A stretch of DNA of 52,973 nucleotides, taken from positions 1 through 52,973 of the forward strand of contig JAEUWP010000155.1 in the NCBI GenBank assembly GCA_018524725.1. The letters are read 5' to 3'. Shown here piece by piece: positions 45,213 through 52,973 of the stretch; position 1 is the stretch's first letter, and each line of letters opens with the position of its first letter. Made by a program: the position numbers and the translations under genes. A model generated the notes under the pieces. It saw nothing but the letters and a program-made list of their open reading frames with translations. It searched no databases and had not been told where the DNA came from. Origin of the DNA: Podaxis mareebaensis. Lineage: Eukaryota > Basidiomycota > Agaricomycetes > Agaricales > Agaricaceae.

Positions 45213-45995
45213 ATGAACCAGCCTGGTACCTCCTGCCACAATGTCATTTATCACACATTAGTCCACAAGCTCGGACTTCCCAATGCCTCTTGCTCCACCA
45301 CTCAAGATACAGGTATACCAGCCAAAGACTCAACTCACTATCATAATGAAGCTTTCACTAACTGTTGCCTTCCCAGCCACACCTCCCTATTCTCTGAAGA
45401 CTGGCCAATGCCTGGACCAATCTTCTATGAGACCAACTGCATGATGACAGAAATACTACACATCACCTGGGAGAATGCTCCCTTCACCCACGTCTTTGAT
45501 CCTGACAGGTTATATGTCCAAATGATCCATAACAACTTCAACTCTGCCTGGGCCCATGGTTGGAAGATGATCCCTTATGCTGGAGAACCCATTGTATTCC
45601 TCCATCCCTACATGATGTACCCACCTGAGGTTGTCCCTCATATCATCAAATACAAAGTCGCACATGGTTTCTATTTTCAAGAAGTAGAAGTCTATTGTGT
45701 TGATCCTAACTCTGATGAGCCTCTGGCCATTCCTCCCCATCATACTCAGCTTCCACCCCTCCACAGCATCGACTCCAATGTCCCAGGTATCAACGAGTCA
45801 AACCCAGAAGAACCCATTGGTGATCCTCCTCCATACCTGCCACCATACGTCACAGCTGACATATTGTCATCATCATCATCCTCCCCACACAGCAGCCTGA
45901 TCTTCCTCTATGAGTCAGACTCCTCTGACTTGATGCCTTCAGTAGGGAATTTCACCATTCCCAGCTCTACCTCATCTCCTGACTCTTACTCCTGA
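45213..45995 (+). CDS. Unrecognised ORF in the inverted block, right copy (260 aa)
   Basis: I use the first ATG in frame (MNQPGTSCHNVIYHTLVHKL). The core of about 160 residues is shared with the left copy (TSLFSEDWPMPGPIFYETNC, TWENAPFTHVFDPD, WAHGWKMIPYAGEP, FLHPYMMYPPEVVPHIIKYK, FQEVEVYC). It is followed by a Pro/Ser/Glu/Asp-rich tail including a Ser7 run and the sequence FLYESDSSDLMP. No transmembrane helix or signal peptide. I know no family for it; candidates are an accessory retroelement gene or a captured host gene. It lies upstream of element 2 in the same orientation. Confidence 0.55.
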   Translation: MNQPGTSCHNVIYHTLVHKLGLPNASCSTTQDTGIPAKDSTHYHNEAFTNCCLPSHTSLFSEDWPMPGPIFYETNCMMTEILHITWENAPFTHVFDPDRLYVQMIHNNFNSAWAHGWKMIPYAGEPIVFLHPYMMYPPEVVPHIIKYKVAHGFYFQEVEVYCVDPNSDEPLAIPPHHTQLPPLHSIDSNVPGINESNPEEPIGDPPPYLPPYVTADILSSSSSSPHSSLIFLYESDSSDLMPSVGNFTIPSSTSSPDSYS

Positions 45996-46460
45996 CTCCT
46001 CCGATGGACATCTTCACCCTGACATGGACTTGTAATAAACCAGTAAATAGTTTCCTTTCCTATATCTCTATTACAGACTCTTTGTCTTGTATCCCTGTAT
46101 CCCAGATGAACTTGGACCTGAACTATTTCCTTTCTTAGTTAGTTTCCTTTCTTGTCTTGTTCTCATCTAGTTTCCATTCTTGTCTCGCTCCACTCCGTAG
46201 TTATGATTCGATTGACTCTTGGACTTGTAGCCTTACTTCATCATAGTTACTAGATTCAGACCTTAGAAGTAAAGCTTAAATAGCCACTCATGTACTGGAA
46301 GCGCAAGTTTCCTATATTCTTAAATTCAGAATATTGCTTTCACTTTATCTCTGGATTGACATTAGCTCATGATCAGTGTGGTAGTAAACTCTCTATTGGT
46401 CATACTCTCGACTAATAGAAGTTTGACCTCTGAGTGTACTTAACTGGACACTTGCCTTGC
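45213..46460 (+). repeat. Inverted block, right copy
   Basis: Matches the left copy (41520-42794) in inverted orientation, covering the ORF and about 460 bp after it, including a TATA-like box (CTTAAATAG, 46275-46283). Homology to the left copy ends at about 46460. The two copies enclose about 2.4 kb containing the LINE-like fragment. Confidence 0.8.
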
Positions 46461-47249
46461 CACCTACTTACCATGATCCTTCTTGCTAGATCCTAGTGCC
46501 TCTGTGAACCATCTAGTGAGATAGCTGCCCTCTAGGAAAGCTTAGGTGACTGGTGATAAAGACCTACCTAACATCATATAGGAAGCTTCCCTCAGTGACC
46601 CTCGTATCCATTGTAAGTGACTAGAAGACACATGATATCTCTAGGGTGACATGGGCCCTAATCCCATCACGGACCTAGCCAACACTAGACTGGATCTGCA
46701 AGTAGACTGCAAATCTATGTCAGGAGATATGCCCAAACACGATGATCAGGATAGCAACCTGAATCTTAAAGGCCTGCAGATTGGAGAGAGGAAACTGCTC
46801 CATCTAAAGTAATTTAGACAGATTGTAGGAACCTTGGTGAACCCAGAAAACAACTGTGACCTACTCCGGACTGATAACAAAGGGCAGAGCCAATCCTTGA
46901 ATGCCTAGATAACTGGCCATTATCTCAGACAACAAGTAAAGGAGAAAAGCACCCACATCAAGCACTAGACCAGCTGTGGGAGATAATAGCCATGCCATGG
47001 AATAACTCTAAGCCACATACAAAGAAGGAGTATCCAATTGAAGGGTAACTAGAAAGGAAAGATAGACCCCTAGCACAAGTGTGGATTTTGCACACCTAAA
47101 AATTGTCCACCATCCAGAAGCACAACTGGATTCGAGAAAGATTAAAGCTGTACCACAAGAAGTCCCAGAGATACTCAAAATCAAGATAGGATTTTGTCCA
47201 AGCTAGTCAGCATCTACCCCGCAACACCTTCCTCACCACAGATTCTTCG
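46461..47249. other. Leader region of element 2
   Basis: No gene. It should contain the 5' LTR end and primer binding site of element 2, but I could not place them. CG-poor but not CG-free. Confidence 0.4.
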
Positions 47250-47399
47250 ATGCCATCCTGTTCTCAGGAAAAGGAAAGCAACAAGCTTAGACTGAGCCCG
47301 ATCCCAACCAATCTACCTCCTCACAATCCAGAAAACCCAAACAATCTCGACAACACCAACCAACCCCACCCTCAGATCCTGCACTTTGGCTTTGTACCT

Positions 47400-49018
47400 G
47401 CTCACCAGAGCAGGCCACATATTCACCACCCCTGCCCATCCAATGCACCGAATCCTTTCACAACCCTCCTCCCCCCATCAAGCCTTCCACCAGTGCCACA
47501 GCAGGACTTATCAGACAAACTTCTCTTGGAGAGCACTCTGAGTGAATTAGCCAAGCAGCTACAACACCAGAACAATCTACCCAGCCAAACCCCCTCCTTC
47601 AACACAGAGGAGATAACAACCATGTTGATACTGAGTCTGACCACTCATACCATTCAGGAAGCCAGCAGCCAGAATCCCCAGGAGAACCAACACTCCACCT
47701 GCTCATCCTCACCTCAGCACAACAGGCCTGGTACGACTCTTTCACACCTGAACAACAGCTCTATATCAGAACCACCTCACCCACCAATTGAGAGTGCATC
47801 CTCAACAACCTCATCAATGCACATGGACCAGACCCATACAATCCAACTACCCTGTATCCCCATTCAACCTCCAGAGCCCAATCACCTCAGCCAGTACATT
47901 CCACCATGTCGACCTTGCGAGACCCAAAAGTCAAAAAGCCTGAACCATTCTATGGAGACCCATCCAACTACCCACAATGGAAAAGAGACTTACAAATTTA
48001 CTATGCATGCCAACCAACCAATCTCTCCTCTGACTCTGCTAAGATTATGTTCACCCTCCTCAATATGCAAGGACTGGCTACCACATGGAAAGAAGCCTAT
48101 GTCACCTCCCATACCACTGGAAACACCTTTAACACAACACAAACCCTGGCACAATTCTTTACTGAGTTGGACAACTCATTTAAACAAGCCTCTACCACCA
48201 TTGTCAGCATTGACCGCCTCATGCATCTCAAACAGAATGGAAGACCAATTGAAGAATACATCAACCAGTTCAAAAGCCTATGCACCTCAGCAGGCATTAG
48301 TCATAACAAGACCAAAGTTGCATTATTCCTTAAAGGACTGGACCTGTATTACTGCAAAGGCATCATTAACCAAAGCCCTACAGAAAATGACCCTGAAGCT
48401 GTCTACACAGCAGCCCGCCACACAGGAGGACTGGCACACTTTCAATCATTTACTGATTGCCCAAGAAATTCACACTGACACTACTCAAACTCCCATTGCA
48501 AGAAACATTCAAAATCTCATTTTCCAAGCAAAAGCTACAACTTCTGAGCATATACACCAACTCAAACAACTTGTAACCCCCCAGGATATGGTCCCATGGA
48601 CATTGACAACATCCTCATGAACAAGCTCAATCATATTGACAGAACAGATAGTGAATCTAAACAGTCATCAGAAGAAGACTCTTCAGAAGTATCATCTGAT
48701 GACAACTACTACTCAAGTGAACAAGTTAATCAAATCATCGAAGCAAGAATCGAGGCTGAGCTTAATAACCTCTTACCCCAAGAACTCTGCAAACTCAGAA
48801 GCAAAGGGTTATGCTTCATCTGCAAGACTGGAAAACACTATGCACGATCACGCCCACTCAACAAGCAAAGATCAAAGAACTGAGCCTCCTATTCCCAAAA
48901 CAGACACAGAAAACAATTCCGAAAACACTGAAAGTCAAGACTCAATAACATCGAAGAAGAGTCAAGTGATGAAGAAGACCCAAAAGGGAAAGGAAAGGAT
49001 TTTACCAGAAGGGACTAG
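47400..49018 (+). pseudogene. Gag of element 2, six internal TGA codons
   Basis: One reading frame carries QAWYDSFTPEQQLYIRTT, ECILNNLINAHGPDPYNP, the capsid MSTLRDPKVKKPEPFYGDPS then YPQWKRDLQIYYA, RPIEEYINQFKSLCTSAG and, after MDIDNI, a degenerate zinc knuckle CFICKTGKHYARSR in which the last Cys is Arg. In this frame TGA occurs at 47543, 47789, 48476, 48545, 48881 and 48929; it ends at a TAG at 49016-49018, which is probably the natural stop after an acidic/basic tail. The left limit is approximate. The 456-codon open frame at 47250-48620 overlaps in another frame and is not the Gag frame. Confidence 0.75.
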
Positions 49019-49185
49019 CCAGCATTGCATCTAGTTCTGATAACTCACAAATCGCAAGCAGTGATTCTGAATATTCATTCAATGGATATCCTCAACCATG
49101 AAACCCACCTAGTTATCAAAAACCTACTCAACCAATTAACCAAGTCACTGCTCAGCAGCACAACAAGATTCTATACCTTCCAGCA

Positions 49186-52100
49186 TGAATCCACCTTGAC
49201 CAATGACAACCTATCAATACACTTACCTTGCTCGACTCAGGAGCAGGAGGAAACTTTATCGACGAAACTCTCATCAACCAATGGAACCTTAAAACATGAC
49301 CCTTACCAAAGCCAATCGAAGTCCACAATGCTGATGGATCAATCAATAAAGCAGGAACAACCACTGAAGAATGTCTGCTCAATATCGAGATCGATAACTG
49401 GATCACACCTGTTATGACACGTGTCACAAAACTTGGCAAACCCAAAGTTATTCTTGGAGCACCATGGCTCATGAAACACAACCCAGACATTGACTGGAGA
49501 AAACAAACTCTTACCTGGAGAAATGATGACCCAGACTACATTTACCAAGAACTTCTCCACACCATGGAAGAAGAAAACACTGATGAACTCAATCATATTA
49601 CTATGGAACCCAAATTGTTCTTGGAAATTAATTTTAAGGCAAACACCTCACAAGCAATTGCACAGCAATATGGAGATCAAAAGAAAGAATCTGATCCTAG
49701 AAAAGTTGTTCCAAAGGAATTCCACAACTACCTCGACGTATTTTCTGAGAAGAAAGCATCCTGATTCCCACCAAGCAGACCTTGGGATCATAAAATCAAA
49801 CTCAAAGACTTGTTCAAACCTAAATCATTCAAACCCTATTGACTATCACCCATTGAAATGCAAGAACTCAACAAGTTTATTGATGAAAACCTTGAAAAGG
49901 GATATATTTGTCCTTCTGAATCACCAATGGCATCACCTTTCTTCTTTGTGGGGAAGAAAGATGGCAAACTACGACCTTGCCAAGACTACTGATACCTCAA
50001 TACACATACCATCAAGAATGCTTACCCAATACCCCTCATATCCTCATTGCTTGATAAGCTTAAAGGATCAAAATGGTTTACGAAATTCAACGTATGAGCT
50101 GGATACAACAACATTTGCATCCATGAAGGTGACCAATGGAAAGGAGCCTTCAAAACCCCAAGGGGACTATTCGAACCAACTGTCATGTTCTTTGGAATGT
50201 GCAACAGTCCCACAACCTTTCAATCCATGATGGATCATATATTCGCCCACCTCATTTGAAGAGGACAAGTGCTCGTCTATATGGACAATATTCTCATCCA
50301 CACCAAAGCCTGAGAAGAATTACGACAAATCACTTGAGAAGTGCTCAACATACTATGAAAACATGACTTATACCTCAAACCTGAAAAAGGTGAATTTGAA
50401 AAGCAATGTGTCAAATATCTAGGAGCAGTAGTCACTCCTACCTCAATCGAAATGGATGCTGCCAAACTCAAAGGAATCAAGAATTGGCCCACACCAAAGA
50501 CAACCTGAGATGTCCAAAAATTTATCAGATTTTGCAACTTCTACTGACATTTCATCCAAAATTACTCCAAGCACACAGCACCCCTCAACACATTAATGTC
50601 TAAAAATGTCAAATTTGAATGGAAGCCCAAACATCAACAAGCTTTTGATGAACTCAAAAGGAAATTTGAAGGCCGACCTATTCTTATCATGCCTGACCCA
50701 TCAAAACCCTTTGAAATTGAGACTGATGCATCACAATACACAGCAGGAGCTGTACTTTACCAGAAAGATGAGAACAGCATTTGTCGACTGATAGCCTTCC
50801 ATTCTAAAGCCTTTACCCCAATGGAACACAACTATCACTGCTCAGAACTTGAATGGTTAGCTATAATTATCATGCTGCACACATGGCACCACTACCTCGA
50901 AGGATCACCCCACGAAATCATCATCTGGAGTGACCACGAAAACCTATCCCAATACAAAGAACCTCAAACCCTCAATAAGTGACAAGTTCACTGGGTACAA
51001 TTCATGCAACACTTCCAGCCCAACCTCAAGATCAAGCACATCCCTGGTCAAAAGAATGGACCAGCAGATGCACTTTCAAGATGACCCAACTATGCACCTC
51101 AAGAACAGGAAAACCGAGACATCACAGTATTCAATCAATCAATGATTGCTATCATTACAGAAGATGATAAACAAGTCATCAAGAAGCATTGAGAAATGAT
51201 AGACCTCAATGATGATGACACCCCAGATCAAGAATTACCTACTCATGGGAATAGAATCCTGATTCCCAATGAGCCATCACTACACCACAGATTACTCCAA
51301 CAAGTACATGACCATCAAACTGCAGGACACCCTGGAATGGCTGAAACACTATGCAAACTTGCTGAATGTGTTTACTGGCCAGCCATGAAGGACTATGTCA
51401 CTGAATATGTTAAAGGCTGTCCAACCTGCCAATGGCACAAGATTATTAGACAACCAGACAAGCCACCCTACCAGCCAATCCCAGCACCTCAATCAATGTG
51501 ACCCTTTTCACAAATCTCAATGGATCTAATCACAGATCTACCACCATCCCATGGATACAATTCTATTTTGGCCATAGTGGACCATGGCCTAACAAAGGGG
51601 ATAATTTTAGCCCCTACTACGAAAACCACCGATAGCCAAGTCATTGCTTCTATTTTGGTCAACTGCCTATTTTCACAATATGGCCTTCCAGATAAGGTCA
51701 TCTCAGATCGTGACCCCTGATTTGCATCCAAAGCAATGCAAGAACTATACAAACTCCTCGACATCAAGCCTGCTTACTCAACAGCTTACCACCTGCAAAC
51801 TGACAGATCCACCAAATGTTTCAATCAAGAAATCGAAACCTACCTCGCCATTGCCACTTCAAGTGATCCAAATGAATGGAGCAAATACCTCCCAATCTAT
51901 GAATTCTGCCACAACAATCATCCCCATGCTGGATGCTCTGAAACTCCATTCCAGCTACTTTATGGCTATACCCCAAAAGCATTCCCATCAGAAATGGAAC
52001 CCATGAACAACCCATCAGCAGAAGACCACATGAATTGACTAACAGAAGCCCACCATTGTGCTATTCAAGCACATAATCATGCCTGTCAAATTATGGCAAA

Positions 52101-52440
52101 ACACACAGCCAACTATTGACTCCCCACCTACTCCATAGGAGACCTAGTATGGTTAGACACCCGCAATCTTCCATTGCAAGTTAAATCAAGGAAACTCACT
52201 CTGAAATGCAAAGGACCATTTGAAATCACCAAGAAGGTATCTGCAGTCAACTTTGAACTAAAGTTACCCAAAACATGGAGAATTCATCCCATATTTCATG
52301 CCACACTTCTCACTCCAGTAATTGAGAATAACTTATATGGCAAACACTACCCACGACCTGCACCAGAACTGTGCAATGATGAAGAGCACTACAAAGTTGA
52401 AGCAATCCTAAATCATCGATGACTGCACAACCGCTGTTAC
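49186..52440 (+). pseudogene. Pol of element 2, 21 in-frame TGA codons
   Basis: One frame reads protease (LLDSGAGGNFIDETLINQW at about 49228; then VILGAPWLMKHNPDIDWR), RT ([63 protein letters not shown]), RNase H (FEIETDASQYTAGAVLY, IIWSDHENL), integrase (HPGMAETLCKLAECVYWPAM, CPTCQWHK, ISMDLITDLPP, KVISDRDP, FNQEIETYL) and KGPFEITKKV. TGA codons start at 49186, 49204, 49297, 49762, 49840, 49990, 50095, 50257, 50311, 50335, 50356, 50506, 50545, 50980, 51082, 51190, 51499, 51718, 52036, 52117 and 52420. No TAA, TAG or frameshift was found. The RT active site reads YMDN in place of YxDD. Confidence 0.88.
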
Positions 52441-52973
52441 GGCCTAAACTGTTTTCAGTCATGAAAGCAGTACTTAGATTATAATACAATCAAGTTTTAC
52501 AGTTAGAATAACAGACTATGAACCCACACTAGAAGAAGCCTCAGCACCTCGCGAGGGTTAACCCAGTAGTATAATCTAGGCACCTAGATTGGGAAAATGG
52601 TACTGACTAGACGCATCCATAAGCTGTTGATTCAGTGTTATCACTGAAGTCAGGATTATATTATTGAGAACTATTCATTAATCACATCCTCGCAAGAATC
52701 CTTTCTTGCGCGAGCAACACTAGGGATTATCTCGTTCTGTAGTATGCTTAGCTGCCACTATGTACCAAAGACCTAGCTCAGCTATGACCTCAGCAGATGA
52801 AGTCTGAGCCAGAAGAGAGAACTACCTAACTAAGGGATCAATGCATCATCTCAGTAGAAGTGATTCGTTGACCTTGCGAGACGTCAAAACCACACGACTC
52901 ATTAACAGTCAGTGATTCAAATCAGCTTAGTGAGAAATGCGGAGAATGAAGATTCATAATACTATTGAGTCAG
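52441..52973. other. Sequence after element 2, unassigned
   Basis: The chromodomain frame is lost here. The stretch has more CG than the element, short GC-rich palindromic bits (GCACCTCGCGAGGG near 52545) and no gene. It may be a 3' LTR whose partner is not recognisable, or another insertion. It does not match the inverted block. Confidence 0.35.

Larger units (their letters stand above)
47250..52440 (+). mobile_element. Ty3/gypsy chromovirus-type retrotransposon (element 2), decayed
   Basis: Order on the plus strand: gag with capsid and zinc knuckle, aspartic protease, reverse transcriptase, RNase H, integrase (zinc domain, DDE core), a GPF-type module and the first strand of a chromodomain (HYKVEAILNHR), where homology stops at about 52440. 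Protease before RT and RNase H before integrase is the Ty3/gypsy order, and the chromodomain start marks the chromovirus branch. No LTRs could be paired inside the window. Coding frames are unbroken by indels from 49186 to the end of pol but carry many TGA codons. Confidence 0.88.

Noticed and set aside
47250..48620. 456-codon open frame over the gag region
   Set aside because: It is rich in Pro, Thr, Ser and His without gag motifs; the capsid and knuckle motifs are in another frame. It stays open because the region is C/A-rich and stop-poor in this frame.
47543..52422. Genome-wide reassignment of TGA to Arg
   Set aside because: Several host genes in the window (CSN1, Gag-independent genes such as the beta-trefoil and 7-TM paralogue 1) end at TGA exactly where families end, so TGA is a normal stop here.
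1..52973. CRISPR arrays, bacterial operons or ribosome binding sites
   Set aside because: The window is eukaryotic nuclear DNA with spliced genes; no regular spaced repeat array is present.

Overview
This is a nuclear window from a filamentous basidiomycete, most likely an Agaricomycete. The protein-coding genes carry many introns of about 47-75 nt, two tRNA genes contain introns, and the gene content fits: a NACHT NTPase, an AA9 polysaccharide monooxygenase, a CFEM protein, seven-transmembrane paralogues, and Ty3/gypsy and LINE-like retroelements. I cannot name the species. Most exon joins were worked out by hand and close into continuous reading frames of the expected length.

Left edge (about 0.1-6.2 kb): three diverged tandem units, each with two tiny minus-strand genes for short proteins with signal-like N-termini (family A and family B). 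Only the middle unit has both open. A1 has a TGA nonsense codon, B3 is frameshifted, and in unit 3 a segment of about 63 bp at the family-B promoter position is inverted. Each unit ends with a short copy of the 3' end of CSN1, so the array grew out of the flank of that gene.

Gene-rich part (6.1-38 kb): COP9 signalosome subunit 1, NOP53, tRNA-Ala(UGC), a NACHT NTPase, ribosomal protein eL31, a CFEM-type GPI protein, a secreted beta-trefoil-like protein, a single-pass membrane protein, mitochondrial bL28, an initiator-type tRNA whose anticodon reads CGU, a two-domain EthD/DABB-like protein, tRNA-Gln(CUG), an amidase, an AA9 LPMO, a 63-residue secreted protein, two head-to-head seven-TM paralogues, Sec61 alpha and an F-box protein. 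Core cell-biology genes (signalosome, ribosome biogenesis, translocon, mitoribosome) are interleaved with secreted or environment-facing genes. Two relics of the NACHT gene's 5' end lie at 28.1 kb and 38.3 kb.

Right part (38.7-53 kb): nested and decayed retroelements. A minus-strand gypsy fragment (gag, zinc knuckle, protease) begins inside the second NACHT relic. Next come two inverted copies of a block carrying an unrecognised ORF, separated by a LINE-like 3' end. Last is a nearly full-length plus-strand chromovirus-type gypsy element. Its gag and pol frames run uninterrupted by indels for thousands of bases but hold 27 in-frame TGA codons, mostly where Arg is expected, and no internal TAA or TAG. 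About 38.7-45.2 kb is almost free of CG dinucleotides. Both patterns point to methylation-linked CpG deamination of repeats. The initiator-type tRNA with a CGU anticodon and the TGA-only decay are the two observations I would follow first.
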